DNA from: Geoalkalibacter ferrihydriticus DSM 17813
GTDB lineage: Bacteria > Desulfobacterota > Desulfuromonadia > Desulfuromonadales > Geoalkalibacteraceae
DNA length: 64,000 nucleotides
Direction: 5' to 3'
Assembly (NCBI RefSeq): GCF_000820505.1
Contig: NZ_JWJD01000005.1
Span: 92,323 to 156,322, forward strand
Under the pieces are notes generated by a model that searched no databases, had not been told where the DNA came from, and worked only from the letters and a program-made list of their open reading frames with translations. Made by a program: the position numbers and the translations under genes. Below are positions 8,844 through 19,309 of this stretch, piece by piece (within the stretch, counting starts at the first letter, position 1; every line of letters starts with the position of its first letter).

Positions 8844-9494
8844 TCAGCCCTGCGGGGTGATGGTGATTTCCACCCGGCGATTGAGCTGGCGGCCGTAGTC
8901 GGTACTGTTGTCGGCGATGGGGCGGCTTTCGCCGAAGCCGATGGTGTTGATGCGCATGGCGCTGACGCCGTTGCTCACCAAGGCGTTTTTTACGGCCGCG
9001 GCGCGGCGCTCGGACAGTTGTTGGTTGTAGGCTTCGCTGCCGGTGCTGTCGGTGTGTCCGGCGATCATGAGATTGGTCTGGGGATACTGATTCAGCACGT
9101 TGGCGACTCGATTGATTTCGTCGTAAGCCCCAGGTTTCACGCTTGCCGAATTGACATCGAAAAGAATGTCGGATCTGAACGTCAGGGCGATGGTGTTGAC
9201 GTTGCGCTGTACGTTGGCACCCTCGACTCCGGCCACTGCTTGTTGAAGAGCCGCTTCCTGCTGCTCCATGTAGCGTCCGATGGTGCCGCCGGCCATGCCG
9301 CCGACGACCGCGCCGATGCCGGCGCCGATCAAGGTGCCCTTGGTGTCACCGCCGATGGCTTGACCGAGGCCGGCTCCTGCGGCGGCCCCTACGCCGGTGC
9401 CGATGGCGGCGCCGGACTGAGTTTTGGTCGGCGGCTGGGCGCAGCCGGCTGCGGCGAGTGCCGCAATCATCAGTAGAACGATGATTTTTTTCAT
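8844..9494 (-). CDS. OmpA-family lipoprotein with glycine-zipper domain
   Basis: A 216-residue envelope protein. A lipoprotein signal peptide ends in the lipobox AAAGC (Cys about residue 18). Residues about 28-75 are a glycine-zipper segment with repeated GxxxG spacing. Residues about 105-216 form an OmpA C-terminal peptidoglycan-binding domain with GHTDSTGSEAYNQQLS and a terminal NRRVEI motif. The layout is that of YiaD-type outer-membrane lipoproteins that tether to peptidoglycan. AGGAGG lies upstream of the ATG at 9494. The longer frame up to 9683 has no start support. Confidence 0.9.
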   Translation of the reverse strand: MKKIIVLLMIAALAAAGCAQPPTKTQSGAAIGTGVGAAAGAGLGQAIGGDTKGTLIGAGIGAVVGGMAGGTIGRYMEQQEAALQQAVAGVEGANVQRNVNTIALTFRSDILFDVNSASVKPGAYDEINRVANVLNQYPQTNLMIAGHTDSTGSEAYNQQLSERRAAAVKNALVSNGVSAMRINTIGFGESRPIADNSTDYGRQLNRRVEITITPQG

Positions 9495-9542
9495 GGTGGT
9501 TAATCCTCCTGTTAGAATGGTGCTGTGGTCACATTTAAATGT

Positions 9543-9548
9543 ATTATA
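9543..9548 (-). promoter_or_regulatory. Candidate -10 box for the OmpA-family lipoprotein gene
   Basis: A perfect TATAAT on the minus strand about 50 bases before the start codon. No good -35 box was found at 16-18 bases, so this is a weak call. Confidence 0.3.
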
Positions 9549-9720
9549 CTCCGATGTTTCCACGCTGCATAGCACCAATGGTATGGCCGTCGCCCCATAT
9601 CGGTCGATGTCGGGTCGTCGTGGCCCTGCGCATGCCGGTCTTAGTCCTTGATAACCCTGCCCCCGGCATGTTAATTTTCCCATTTTTGCAGGAAATCTTG
9701 TTGCTCAGGAGCGATCAATC

Positions 9721-10008
9721 ATGAAAATTACCTCGGGTGAGGTGGAAAAAGTTGCCGGACTGGCGCGGTTGGCCCTGTCGGCAGACGAGATCCAGGCGCT
9801 TACCAGCCAGATGGACGCTATTTTATCCTATGTCGATAAGCTCAACGAGCTCGACGTGGCCGACATCGTGCCGACCGCTCATGCCGTGCCCGTGGAAAAT
9901 GCCCTGCGCGACGACCAGGTGCGGCCCTCCATCGGACAGGACAAAGCTCTTAAAAATGCTCCGGCGGCGGTCAATGGTTGTTTTCGTGTGCCGCGTGTCA
10001 TCGAGTGA
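9721..10008 (+). CDS. gatC: Asp-tRNA(Asn)/Glu-tRNA(Gln) amidotransferase subunit C
   Basis: A 95-residue GatC with the family's N-terminal pattern, VEKVAGLARLALSADEIQAL, followed by a central LNELDVADIVPTAH and the C-terminal LRDD region that wraps GatA. Usual length is 95-100. AGGAG precedes the ATG. It opens the gatCAB run, with gatA 36 bases downstream. It stabilises the GatA-GatB interface of the enzyme that converts misacylated Glu-tRNA(Gln) or Asp-tRNA(Asn). Confidence 0.95.
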   Translation: MKITSGEVEKVAGLARLALSADEIQALTSQMDAILSYVDKLNELDVADIVPTAHAVPVENALRDDQVRPSIGQDKALKNAPAAVNGCFRVPRVIE

Positions 10009-10044
10009 CGAGGCAAGGATGACAGATGAAATGGAGACTTGTGC

Positions 10045-11502
10045 ATGTCATTGATTGATCTTTCTCTGGTTGAAATGCAGCAACAGCTCGCGGCGCGCAA
10101 GGTGTCTTCCGTAGAGCTGACCCGCGCTTTTCTTGAGCGCATCGCGGTGACCGACGAGCGGGTGAACGCCTTTATAACGGTCTGTAATGAGCAGGCGTTG
10201 CAAGCGGCCGCGCGTGCCGACCGTCGCATTGCGGCGGGAGAGGCAGCGCAACTCACAGGCATCCCTGTCGCCCTCAAGGATATCTTTAACAGCGAAGGGA
10301 TGCTGACCACCTGCGCCTCGAAGATTCTCGCCAACTATGTCGCCCCCTACGATGCCACGGCTGTGGCGCGGCTCAAGGAGCAGGGCATGGTGATTCTCGG
10401 TAAGCTCAACATGGATGAGTTCGCCATGGGTAGCTCCAATGAGAATTCGGCCTACGGTGTGGTGCGCAATCCCTGGAACCTGGAGACGGTGCCCGGTGGC
10501 TCCTCGGGAGGTTCGGCGGCAACCATCGCCGCGCGTCAGGTGCCGGCAAGTCTCGGCACCGACACCGGAGGCTCCATCCGTCAGCCCGCCGGCCATTGTG
10601 GAGTGGTGGGGCTCAAGCCGACCTACGGGCGCGTCTCGCGTTACGGGGTCGTGGCCTATGCCTCCTCTCTTGATCAGGTCGGGCCGCTGGCCGGCAATGT
10701 CGAGGATTGCGCGCTGATGTTGCAGGCGGTGGCGGGTTATGATCCTCTCGACTCGACCTCGGTCGACATGGCTGTTCCAGATTACCGCGCCGGGTTGCGC
10801 GACGGGGTCAAGGGGCTCAAAATCGGTTTGCCCCGTGAGTATTTCATCGAAGGCCTGGATGCCGATGTCAAGCAGGCCCTGGACGAAGCTCTTGCTGTTT
10901 ATCGCGATCTCGGCGCGGAGATCATCGAGATCAGCCTGCCCCACACCGATTATGCCCTGGCCTGTTATTATCTGGTTGCGCCGGCCGAAGCGTCGAGCAA
11001 CCTGGCGCGTTATGACGGGGTGCGCTACGGCGTGCGCGCCGAGCAGGCGCAGAATCTGCTCGAAATGTATACCCAGAGCCGTGCGGCGGGTTTCGGCGCC
11101 GAGGTCAAGCGGCGCATCATGCTTGGCACCTATGCTCTGTCTTCAGGTTATTACGATGCCTACTATCTGAAGGCGCAGAAGGTGCGCACCCTGATCCGTC
11201 AGGACTTTCTCGACGCCTTTGAAAAGTGCGATGTGGTGCTGACGCCGGTGGCCCCGACCCCGGCCTTCCGCATCGGCGAGAAAACCGATGATCCTCTGCA
11301 CATGTACCTCTCGGATATCTTCACCATTCCGATAAATCTGGCCGGTACCTGTGGGCTGGCTCTGCCCTGTGGCTTTTCCGCGACCGGCCTGCCCATCGGC
11401 ATGCAACTGGCGGGCAAGCCCTTCGATGAGGCGACCTTGTTGCGTGCGGGCCATGCCTTTGAGCAGGCGACGGACTGGCACAAGCGCAAAGCGCCGCTGT
11501 GA
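10045..11502 (+). CDS. gatA: Asp-tRNA(Asn)/Glu-tRNA(Gln) amidotransferase subunit A
   Basis: A 485-residue amidase-signature enzyme that supplies ammonia from glutamine for the transamidation. The Ser-cisSer-Lys triad is visible: Lys78 in [10 protein letters not shown], and Ser153 and Ser177 in the GGSSGGSAA and [12 protein letters not shown] segments. The length matches the typical 485. I take the ATG at 10045 (MSLIDLSL) with GGAGA upstream rather than the TTG six bases earlier. It is followed by a palindromic repeat and gatB. Confidence 0.96.
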   Translation: MSLIDLSLVEMQQQLAARKVSSVELTRAFLERIAVTDERVNAFITVCNEQALQAAARADRRIAAGEAAQLTGIPVALKDIFNSEGMLTTCASKILANYVAPYDATAVARLKEQGMVILGKLNMDEFAMGSSNENSAYGVVRNPWNLETVPGGSSGGSAATIAARQVPASLGTDTGGSIRQPAGHCGVVGLKPTYGRVSRYGVVAYASSLDQVGPLAGNVEDCALMLQAVAGYDPLDSTSVDMAVPDYRAGLRDGVKGLKIGLPREYFIEGLDADVKQALDEALAVYRDLGAEIIEISLPHTDYALACYYLVAPAEASSNLARYDGVRYGVRAEQAQNLLEMYTQSRAAGFGAEVKRRIMLGTYALSSGYYDAYYLKAQKVRTLIRQDFLDAFEKCDVVLTPVAPTPAFRIGEKTDDPLHMYLSDIFTIPINLAGTCGLALPCGFSATGLPIGMQLAGKPFDEATLLRAGHAFEQATDWHKRKAPL

Positions 11503-11509
11503 TTGGGCC

Positions 11510-11578
11510 GTAGGGGCGACGCATACGTCGTCCTGACCCTTGCCGCGTCGTCCAGGGCAAGGCATGCCTTGCCCCTAC
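11510..11578. repeat. GTAGGGGC palindromic repeat, copy 1
   Basis: Bounded by GTAGGGGC and GCCCCTAC, with internal palindromes GACGCATACGTC-like and GGCAAGGCATGCCTTGCC. At 69 bases it is longer than the two 49-base copies at 41412 and 47464, owing to an insertion in the left arm. It lies between gatA and gatB. Confidence 0.85.
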
Positions 11579-11598
11579 AATAGATACGAGGAACGAAC

Positions 11599-13047
11599 AT
11601 GTCTTCCAAATACGAAACGGTCATCGGGCTGGAGGTTCATGTCCAGCTTACCACTGCTACCAAGATTTTCTGCGGCTGCTCCACGCGCTTCGGGGAGGCG
11701 CCCAACAGCCAGACCTGTCCGGTCTGTCTGGGCTTGCCCGGGGCCCTGCCGGTTTTGAATCGAAAAGCCGTTGATTTTGCCGTCCTCGCCGGACTGGCCA
11801 CCAGCTGTCGCATTGCGCCGCGTTCCATTTTCGCCCGCAAGAATTACTTTTATCCCGATCTGCCCAAGGGGTATCAAATCAGCCAGTACGAATTGCCTAT
11901 CTGCGAGCATGGCCACCTCGACATCGAGACCGCCGAGGGCGGCAGAAAAACCATCGGCATCACCCGCATTCACATGGAGGAGGATGCCGGCAAGTCCATG
12001 CACGGCGAAACGCCGGAAACGTCCGGCTCATCCCTGGTCGATCTCAACCGCGCCTGCACGCCGCTGCTCGAAATCGTCTCCGAGCCCGACATGCGCTCAT
12101 CCGACGAAGCCATCGCCTATCTCAAGAAGCTGCATCAGATCGTGGTCTACCTTGGGGTGTGCGACGGCAGCATGGAGCAGGGCTCCTTTCGCTGCGACGC
12201 CAATGTCTCGGTACGGCCGCGCGGCCAGGAACGGTTCGGTACGCGCGCCGAAATCAAGAACATCAACTCCTTTCGTTTCATCAAGCAGGCCATCGAGTAC
12301 GAAGTCGAACGCCAGATCGAACTCATCGAAGAGGGCGGCCAGGTGGTGCAGGAAACCCGCCTGTTCGACCCCGGCACCGGGGTGACCCGCTCCATGCGCG
12401 GCAAGGAAGAGGCCCACGACTATCGCTACTTCCCTGATCCCGATCTGGTGCCGCTGGTGGTGGATGAGGAGTGGATCGGGCGCATGCGCGCGCAGATGCC
12501 CGAGCTGCCCGAGGCGCGGCGTGCCCGCTTTGTCAGGGACTACGGTATCCCCGAATACGACGCCGAGGTGTTGACCGCCGAGCGCGCTCTGGCCGATTAT
12601 TATGATGCCTGCGTCAAGTTGCACGGTGCCGCCAAGGTGTGCGCCAACTGGGTGATGGGCGAGGTGATTCGTGGCCTTAACGAGCAGGGCATCGCCATTG
12701 AGGCCTGTCCGGTGACCCCGGCGATGCTCGCCGCCATGCTCAAGCGTATCGATGACAACACCATCTCGGGCAAGATCGCCAAAACCGTTTTCGACGAGAT
12801 GTGGAAGAGTGGCCGCGACGCTGATGCCATCATCGCCGAAAAGGGCCTCAAACAGGTCACCGATACCGGCGCCATCGAGGCGATCATCGACCAGATCCTC
12901 GCCGCCAATCCCGGTCAGGTCGAGGAATATCGCGGCGGCAAGGAAAAGGTGTTCGGCTTTTTCGTCGGCCAGGTGATGAAAGCCAGCAAAGGTAAGGCCA
13001 ACCCGGCGGCGGTCAATGATCTGTTGAAGAAAAAACTCACCAGCTGA
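11599..13047 (+). CDS. gatB: Asp-tRNA(Asn)/Glu-tRNA(Gln) amidotransferase subunit B
   Basis: A 482-residue GatB. The N-terminal catalytic core starts [12 protein letters not shown], has the zinc-ligand region [19 protein letters not shown] and the [10 protein letters not shown] motif. A C-terminal YqeY-like helical tail binds tRNA. It acts with GatA and GatC. GAGGAA lies upstream of the ATG, and the GTAGGGGC repeat separates it from gatA. Confidence 0.96.
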   Translation: MSSKYETVIGLEVHVQLTTATKIFCGCSTRFGEAPNSQTCPVCLGLPGALPVLNRKAVDFAVLAGLATSCRIAPRSIFARKNYFYPDLPKGYQISQYELPICEHGHLDIETAEGGRKTIGITRIHMEEDAGKSMHGETPETSGSSLVDLNRACTPLLEIVSEPDMRSSDEAIAYLKKLHQIVVYLGVCDGSMEQGSFRCDANVSVRPRGQERFGTRAEIKNINSFRFIKQAIEYEVERQIELIEEGGQVVQETRLFDPGTGVTRSMRGKEEAHDYRYFPDPDLVPLVVDEEWIGRMRAQMPELPEARRARFVRDYGIPEYDAEVLTAERALADYYDACVKLHGAAKVCANWVMGEVIRGLNEQGIAIEACPVTPAMLAAMLKRIDDNTISGKIAKTVFDEMWKSGRDADAIIAEKGLKQVTDTGAIEAIIDQILAANPGQVEEYRGGKEKVFGFFVGQVMKASKGKANPAAVNDLLKKKLTS

Positions 13048-13065
13048 AGGCGCAAGGAATCGCTT

Positions 13066-14112
13066 ATGTCCATCAAGCCCATTTTGTTTGAAAACGGCAT
13101 TCTGAAAATGATTGACCAGCGCCTCCTGCCCACCGAGGAAGTCTGGCGCGAATACTCTGACTGCCCCTCGGTCGCCGAGGCCATCACCACCATGGTGGTG
13201 CGCGGCGCACCGGCCATCGGCGTGGCCGCGGCGTTTGGCGCGGCCTTCGGCGCAAGCCACATCCAGGAAGACAACTACGCAGATTTTTTCTCTGAATTTG
13301 AAAAAGCCTGCGCCCTGCTCGCCGCCACCCGTCCGACGGCGGTCAATCTCTTTTGGGCCCTGGAGCGCATGAAGGGTTGTGCGCAAATCCATCGCGACCT
13401 GCCCCTGCCTGAACTCAAGGCGCGATTGTTTGCCGAAGCGCAGGAAATTGCCGTGGAGGACGAGCGACTTAATCGCACCCTGGGTGCCAACGGTGCGCCG
13501 CTCATCGCTGATGGGGCACGGGTGTTGACCCATTGCAACGCAGGCGCTCTGGCCACGGCCGGCTACGGCACGGCTCTGGGGGTGATTCGCGCGGCGGTGG
13601 AAGAGGGCAAAGAACTGCTGGTCTATGCCGATGAAACCCGCCCCTTTTTGCAGGGTTCGCGTCTGACCGCCTGGGAGCTGATGCGGGACCGGATTCCCGT
13701 AACCCTGATCTGCGACAACATGGCCGGCTACCTGATGAGCAAGGGCGAGATTGACTGCGTCATCGTCGGCGCCGACCGGATTGCCGCCAACGGCGATGTC
13801 GCCAACAAAATCGGTACTTACACGGTGGCGGTGCTGGCGCGTGAGCACCAAATTCCCTTTTACGTGGCGGCACCTCTGTCGACCATCGATCTGAGCATTG
13901 CCGACGGCAGCGGCATCCCCATCGAAGAGCGCAGTTCGCGCGAAATCACTCATGTCGGCGAGCAGCGCCTGGCGCCGGACGCCGTTGCGGTACGCAACCC
14001 GGCCTTCGACGTCACACCGGCGCGCCTGGTGAGCGCCATCATCACCGAGCGTGGCGTGGTCACCGGCGACTATTCTCAGGGACTCAAAGCCCTGGCGGCC
14101 AAGGGTGCCTGA
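13066..14112 (+). CDS. mtnA: S-methyl-5-thioribose-1-phosphate isomerase
   Basis: A 348-residue protein of the eIF2B-alpha/MtnA family. It converts methylthioribose-1-phosphate to the ribulose form in methionine salvage. Recognisable motifs are [15 protein letters not shown] near residues 43-57, [18 protein letters not shown] near 150, and the catalytic-region [20 protein letters not shown] near 225. AAGGAA precedes the ATG. Its stop codon directly abuts the GTG of glnE, so the two are translationally adjacent. No other mtn gene is nearby. Confidence 0.93.
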   Translation: MSIKPILFENGILKMIDQRLLPTEEVWREYSDCPSVAEAITTMVVRGAPAIGVAAAFGAAFGASHIQEDNYADFFSEFEKACALLAATRPTAVNLFWALERMKGCAQIHRDLPLPELKARLFAEAQEIAVEDERLNRTLGANGAPLIADGARVLTHCNAGALATAGYGTALGVIRAAVEEGKELLVYADETRPFLQGSRLTAWELMRDRIPVTLICDNMAGYLMSKGEIDCVIVGADRIAANGDVANKIGTYTVAVLAREHQIPFYVAAPLSTIDLSIADGSGIPIEERSSREITHVGEQRLAPDAVAVRNPAFDVTPARLVSAIITERGVVTGDYSQGLKALAAKGA

Positions 14113-17100
14113 GTGAGCGGCGCTTCCTTTTCCGAGGCGATCAAGGCCTGCCTGGCCCGGGATGAAGGACGGCTTGCCACGCTGCTTGCCGAACGCGGCT
14201 ATGAGGACGGGCGGCGCAGTGCCACCAACCTGGTGCTTCTGCACGAAACCTTGGGGCGCGAGGCGCTGCTGGCTCCCTTGCTGGAAGATGCCCTGGAGGC
14301 AGCCTGTGCCGACGATGCCCTCAATCACCTCGAACGGCTTGCCAATGCTCTGTCCGTTGAGGATCTCACTGCCGTCCTGCAGGACGACGAGCTGCGTCGG
14401 CGTCTGCTGAGGATTCTTGGCGCCTCGCCTTTTCTCGCCGGCATCCTGTGCCGCGATGCCCACTACTTTCAACGGCTGCTGGTTGACAAGGATCTGCTAC
14501 GCAGCAGGGGCGCGAGCGAAATGGCGAACGACCTGCGTGCCTCTATCGCCGACGAAGCCGACTTCGATGAGCTGCAAAAGGGGTTGCGCCGCTACAAGCG
14601 TCGCGAGATCCTGCGCATCGGGGGCCGCGATCTGTGTGGACTGGCCGATCTGGTCGAAACCACCGCAGCCCTCTCCGATCTGGCGGGCGCCTGTCTGCAT
14701 CGCGCCTATGAGATCTGCGAGCGGCTGCTGCGGGTTGAGTACGGCGCGCCGCGGCTTGTGTCCGATGAGGGCGGTGCCGCCTCCGAGCCCGAATTCACGG
14801 TGCTCGGCATGGGCAAGCTGGGCGGCCGTGAGCTTAATTTTTCCTCGGATATCGATCTTATCTATATCTATTCTTCCGAGCGCGGCGAAACGGCCGGCAT
14901 TCCCGACGGTCGCGGCGGTGTGCGCAACCGCATCGGCCTGCACCAGTATTACGTAAAGCTCGCCGAGATGCTCACCCGCGCCATCGGTCAGGCAACCGCC
15001 GACGGGTTTGTTTTTCGCGTCGACCTCAACCTGCGTCCCGAGGGCAGTCGCGGCGAGATGGCCATTTCCCAGCGCGGCGCCGAAGTCTATTACGAGAGCT
15101 GGGGACAGAGCTGGGAGCGCGCCGCCTTGCTCAAGGCGCGACCGGTTGCTGGTTCTCGCGAACTCGGCGAGCGTGTGCTCAAGGATCTGGCCCCTTTTAT
15201 CTACCGGCGCTACCTCGATTACGGCATGGTCGAGGACATCAAGACCATGAAGATGAAGGTCGACCGCAACCTGGCGCGCCAGCGCGAAGGCGAACTCAAC
15301 CTTAAACTCGGCCGCGGCGGTATTCGCGAAATCGAGTTTTTTATCCAGGCGTTGCAACTCATTTATGCCGGGAAAAATTCCCATCTGCGCGAACGCAACA
15401 GCCTCAAGGCTCTGGAGCTGCTTCGCCGCGAGGGGTTGATCAAGGACGAAGACCATCGCCAGTTGCACGAGGCTTATGTGTTTCTGCGCACGGTGGAGCA
15501 CCGCATCCAGGTGGTGCAGGAACGCCAGACCCATAATCTGCCCAAAAAAGAAGAGGATTTGCGGCTGCTCGCGCGGCGCAGCGGGTTTGCCGACGAGGCC
15601 GCTTTTAAGCGGGTCCTCGAAGGCCACCGCCAGGGGGTCCAGGCCATTTACCGTGACCTGTTTTTTACCAGCGAGGAAAAAATCCGCGAGGAAGTGCGCC
15701 CCGAAATTCTGTTTCTCTTCGACTCCGCCGCCGAGCCCGATCTGGTCAAGGATCTGCTGGAGGAGAAAGGTTGCAGGAATGTCGAGGGTGCCTATGAGAA
15801 CCTGCTGCTGCTGCGTGACGGGGGCCCGCGTACGCAACTCACCGAACGCGGCCGGCGCATTCTCGAGCGTATCGCACCGCTGCTGTTGCAAGAGGTCGTC
15901 GATTCGCCCGAGCCCGAGATGGCCCTCAACAGTCTGGTACGCTTTCTCGGCGCCCTGCGCGCGCGTTCGACGTTTTATTCCCTTCTGGCGGAAAACCGCG
16001 AAATCATTCGCATGCTGGTCAACCTGTTCGGCACCAGTCGGTTTCTTTCGCGCATTTTCATTCAACATCCGGAAATCCTCGATGTGCTGGTCTCGCGCCA
16101 GGCCGCGGTCATCCGCAAAAATGTGGAGCGCTTGCGCAGCGACCTGCAAGAGCACCTGGCGCGGGTCGATGACTATGAGGGCAAGCTTGAGGCGCTGCGC
16201 CGTTTTCGCAATGAAGAATTCCTGCGCATCGCCCTGCACGACCTGAGCGGCAAACTCAGTTTGGCCGAGGGTACCGAGCAGTTGTCTCTGCTGGCCGATG
16301 TTTGCCTGGAGCAGGCGGTAGAGATCGCGCGCGGTGAACTTCTGCCGCGCTTTGGTATCCCTCAGCTAAGAAAAGAGGGCGAGGCGCCACGCGAAGCCGC
16401 TTTCGCCATCCTCGGCATGGGCAAGCTTGGTGGGCATGAGCTTACCTACCATTCGGATCTCGATATAATTTTTCTTTACGAGGCGGACGGCGGCAACGTG
16501 CCCGCCCCCGGCACCGACCCCGCGCGTTTCCGTGAGCTGACCAATCAGGAATATTTCTCGCGTCTGGCGCAGCGCATCATCTCGGTTCTGACTCTGCAGA
16601 CCCGCGAGGGCCATGTTTATAAGATCGATACTCGCCTGCGTCCGTCGGGCAACCAAGGCCCCCTGGTCACCAGCCTGCCCGCCTTCGAGCACTACCACGA
16701 GGCCAGCGCCGCGCTCTGGGAACGTCAGGCTCTGACCAAAGCGCGGGTGGTGACGGGTCCGCCGGATTTCGCCCGACGTCTGGAGGAAATCCGCACCCGC
16801 CAGGTTTACTGCCGGCCGGTGCCGCCGCAACTCAAGGACGAAATTTATCGCTTGCGCACCCGCATGGAGACCGAAATCGCCCGGGAGCGCGCCGATCATT
16901 TCAACATCAAGACCGGGCGCGGCGGCATGGTCGATGTGGAGTTTCTCGCCCAGTATCTGCAACTGCTTCACGGTGGCGACCATCCTGAGCTGCGTATCGC
17001 CAATACCACGCACCTGCTGGGTGTGTTGAACCGCCTGAAAATTCTTGGAGAAGAGGATTTTCAAGTTCTGGGCAGCGGCTATGTGTTTCTGCGCCGTCTT

Positions 17101-17313
17101 GAAAACAAGCTGCGTCTGGTGCATGATCAATCCATCAACGATCTGTCCGGCGAGCGTGGCTATCTGCTCAAGCTGGCGCGGCGCTTGGGCTATCCCGAGC
17201 GACCGCGCCGCGCCGACCAGGTGTTTCTCGAGGATTACCGAAGGGTGACGGAAAATATCCGCGCCGTTTTTCTGCGCTACCTCGGACCGGAGGCGAACGA
17301 CGGCCAAATCTGA
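14113..17313 (+). CDS. glnE: Glutamine synthetase adenylyltransferase/adenylyl-removing enzyme
   Basis: A 1066-residue bifunctional enzyme that adenylylates and deadenylylates glutamine synthetase in response to nitrogen signals. Two nucleotidyltransferase domains each carry the hallmark: GMGKLGGRELNFSSDIDLIY near residue 231 and GMGKLGGHELTYHSDLDIIF near residue 768. Each is followed by a helical GlnD-regulatory region. The first belongs to the adenylyl-removing half and the second to the adenylyltransferase half in known family members. It starts at GTG immediately after the mtnA stop. It is longer than the E. coli protein (946). Confidence 0.95.
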   Translation: MSGASFSEAIKACLARDEGRLATLLAERGYEDGRRSATNLVLLHETLGREALLAPLLEDALEAACADDALNHLERLANALSVEDLTAVLQDDELRRRLLRILGASPFLAGILCRDAHYFQRLLVDKDLLRSRGASEMANDLRASIADEADFDELQKGLRRYKRREILRIGGRDLCGLADLVETTAALSDLAGACLHRAYEICERLLRVEYGAPRLVSDEGGAASEPEFTVLGMGKLGGRELNFSSDIDLIYIYSSERGETAGIPDGRGGVRNRIGLHQYYVKLAEMLTRAIGQATADGFVFRVDLNLRPEGSRGEMAISQRGAEVYYESWGQSWERAALLKARPVAGSRELGERVLKDLAPFIYRRYLDYGMVEDIKTMKMKVDRNLARQREGELNLKLGRGGIREIEFFIQALQLIYAGKNSHLRERNSLKALELLRREGLIKDEDHRQLHEAYVFLRTVEHRIQVVQERQTHNLPKKEEDLRLLARRSGFADEAAFKRVLEGHRQGVQAIYRDLFFTSEEKIREEVRPEILFLFDSAAEPDLVKDLLEEKGCRNVEGAYENLLLLRDGGPRTQLTERGRRILERIAPLLLQEVVDSPEPEMALNSLVRFLGALRARSTFYSLLAENREIIRMLVNLFGTSRFLSRIFIQHPEILDVLVSRQAAVIRKNVERLRSDLQEHLARVDDYEGKLEALRRFRNEEFLRIALHDLSGKLSLAEGTEQLSLLADVCLEQAVEIARGELLPRFGIPQLRKEGEAPREAAFAILGMGKLGGHELTYHSDLDIIFLYEADGGNVPAPGTDPARFRELTNQEYFSRLAQRIISVLTLQTREGHVYKIDTRLRPSGNQGPLVTSLPAFEHYHEASAALWERQALTKARVVTGPPDFARRLEEIRTRQVYCRPVPPQLKDEIYRLRTRMETEIARERADHFNIKTGRGGMVDVEFLAQYLQLLHGGDHPELRIANTTHLLGVLNRLKILGEEDFQVLGSGYVFLRRLENKLRLVHDQSINDLSGERGYLLKLARRLGYPERPRRADQVFLEDYRRVTENIRAVFLRYLGPEANDGQI

Positions 17314-17323
17314 TACGGAAACC

Positions 17324-19240
17324 ATGTCCAAACCTCTGCTGGTCATTGACGATGATCCCGGTATCTGCCGCTTTTTGACGCGTGCCCTGCAATTGCGGGG
17401 CTACAGAGCCGAGTCTTGCGCCAATGCCGATGAAGGTGTCGATCGGCTTTTGCGCGGCGACTACCAGCTGACCCTGATCGACATTCAGATGCCCGGCTGG
17501 TCTGGAGTTGCGGCCTGCCGCTCGCTGCGCGCTCACGCTGCGACGCGCTCCCTGCCGGTCATTCTTATGACCGCTTTTTATCAGGATGACCAGGATCTGC
17601 GGCGGGCCCTGGAACAGGCAGGCGCCAGCGCCGTTTTGCTCAAGCCCTTTACTTTGGAAGATCTATTATCGCGCATTGAAGCTCTCATCGGTCCGCCACT
17701 GGATCCGCCCGCTTCCGCGGCGACTGCCATCGACGGCGATCTCGCCGAGACCTCGCTGCCGCAACTGCTGCACAATCTCTATTCGCTCAAAGCCACCGGC
17801 CTGCTTTACCTCGAAAACCGCGAGGTGCATAAGGTTGTTTATTGCCGCAATGGCTATCCAATCTTCGCGCGCTCCAATCTGGTGCGCGAGTGTTTGGGCA
17901 AGATGCTGATACGGGAAAAACTTCTCACCGAGGAGGAATGCCGACAATCTCTGGCGGGCATGAAGGAATCGGGTCGTTTGCAGGGAACGGTATTGATGGA
18001 GATGGGCCTGCTTTCACCCTATCTCTTGCACGAGGCCCTGCAGCGTCAGGTCACGGAGAAGCTGCTGGAGGTTTTTTCCTGGCCGGACGGCACGTATAGG
18101 TTTTTACCGGCGCGTCGTTTCAAGCAGGGCATCACCGCTATTGAACTCTCACCCGCAGCGCTTATTCTGCAGGGCGTGCAAAGGCACTGGTCGACACTGA
18201 AAGCCTCTGAATTTCTGTCGGCCTACCTTGAAAATTACCCCGTGGTTACGGCCAATCCCCATTACCGTTTTCAGAGTCTGGACCTGAGCGATGCCGAAGC
18301 GCGTCTGCTGGCACAATGCCGGGGCGACCTGAGTGTCGCGGCTCTGCTCGATCAGCATCCGCTGGTGCGCTCTGATTTGGAAAAGCTGCTGGCGGCCCTC
18401 ATTTTGGGGCGGGTGATTGAGCCCCTGGAGCAACCCCGGCAAGCAGTTAAGGCTGAGGAACCCGCGAGGGCTGCGCCCCGCCCCTCCGGCACCGGCACGC
18501 GCAGCGAGATTTTGCGGGATTGCCGGCGGATGCTGGCACAGGATTACTTCTCTCTGCTGGGAGTGACGGCGGAAACCGACAGCGAAGGTTTGCGCCGTGC
18601 ATATTTTGCATTAGCCAAGCGTTATCACCCGGATCGTTTTCGTCATGAGCATCTCACCCCGGATTTGCAGGCGCGGGTAGATGAAGTTTTTCAGCGTCTG
18701 CGTTTGGCCTATGAAACACTCAGCGACCCATCACGGCGCCGCGCCTACCTTGACCGGCCGCAGGGCGAGGCGCCGAGCGAAGGGGTGGAGACGCGGGAGT
18801 CGCAAAATTTGATGCAGGCCGAGGTCGCGTTTCGCAAGGGTCAGGCGCTGCTGCGCGAGGGACACACCGCCCGGGCGCTGAAGCTTTTGCAATCGGCGGT
18901 CGCCATTCGTCCGGACGATCCGGAATACCTGAGCGCCTGCGCCTGGGCGTTGCACCGACTGCGGCCCGAGGATCGGGTGCAGGCCACCGCTGCCCGGGAT
19001 ATGCTGCTGCGCGCCGCCGAACTCAATCCCGCCGCGGATGTCACGCAGCTGCGTTTGGGATATTTGTTGCGCCTTGAGGGGCGGGAGAGCGAAGCTGAGC
19101 GGCGCTTCGAGATCGCGGTTATGTGCAACCCCGATTGTGTCCCTGCCTTGCGTGAATTGCGCCTTATTGAAATGCGCCGCGCAAATGAGCGCCCGAACCG
19201 CGGCCTGCTGCGGCGTTTGTGGCGGAGAAAAAAGGACTGA
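17324..19240 (+). CDS. Response-regulator/PATAN/J-domain/TPR protein
   Basis: A 638-residue multidomain protein. Residues 1-118 are a receiver domain with Asp10, Asp11, phospho-acceptor Asp53 and Lys107. Residues about 135-260 are a PATAN (DUF4388) domain, seen in gliding and surface-motility regulators. Residues about 405-465 are a J domain with the HPD motif at 435-437. The C terminus has TPR-like helices from about 490 to 610. The last residues are basic (RRLWRRKKD). Such a protein could link a phosphorelay to Hsp70 recruitment, but its target is unknown. It follows glnE by 10 bases. No histidine kinase is adjacent. Confidence 0.85.
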   Translation: MSKPLLVIDDDPGICRFLTRALQLRGYRAESCANADEGVDRLLRGDYQLTLIDIQMPGWSGVAACRSLRAHAATRSLPVILMTAFYQDDQDLRRALEQAGASAVLLKPFTLEDLLSRIEALIGPPLDPPASAATAIDGDLAETSLPQLLHNLYSLKATGLLYLENREVHKVVYCRNGYPIFARSNLVRECLGKMLIREKLLTEEECRQSLAGMKESGRLQGTVLMEMGLLSPYLLHEALQRQVTEKLLEVFSWPDGTYRFLPARRFKQGITAIELSPAALILQGVQRHWSTLKASEFLSAYLENYPVVTANPHYRFQSLDLSDAEARLLAQCRGDLSVAALLDQHPLVRSDLEKLLAALILGRVIEPLEQPRQAVKAEEPARAAPRPSGTGTRSEILRDCRRMLAQDYFSLLGVTAETDSEGLRRAYFALAKRYHPDRFRHEHLTPDLQARVDEVFQRLRLAYETLSDPSRRRAYLDRPQGEAPSEGVETRESQNLMQAEVAFRKGQALLREGHTARALKLLQSAVAIRPDDPEYLSACAWALHRLRPEDRVQATAARDMLLRAAELNPAADVTQLRLGYLLRLEGRESEAERRFEIAVMCNPDCVPALRELRLIEMRRANERPNRGLLRRLWRRKKD

Positions 19241-19279
19241 GCCCGTTCTGCTGCATGGATCGAAAGCGGATGGATTCCC

Positions 19280-19307
19280 CAGGCCGCGGACAGGTGTCCG
19301 CGGCCTG
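19280..19307. terminator. Hairpin between converging genes
   Basis: A perfect 12-pair stem, CAGGCCGCGGAC with its complement, loop AGGT, located between the converging 17324-19240 and 19310-20104 genes. There is no clear U tract, so termination strength is uncertain. Confidence 0.5.
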
Positions 19308-19309
19308 TG

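Noticed and set aside
12097-14472. Very long minus-strand open frame (791 codons) across gatB and mtnA
   Set aside because: It is antisense to two well-recognised genes, has no ribosome site, and its translation looks like low-complexity noise of GC-rich antisense DNA.
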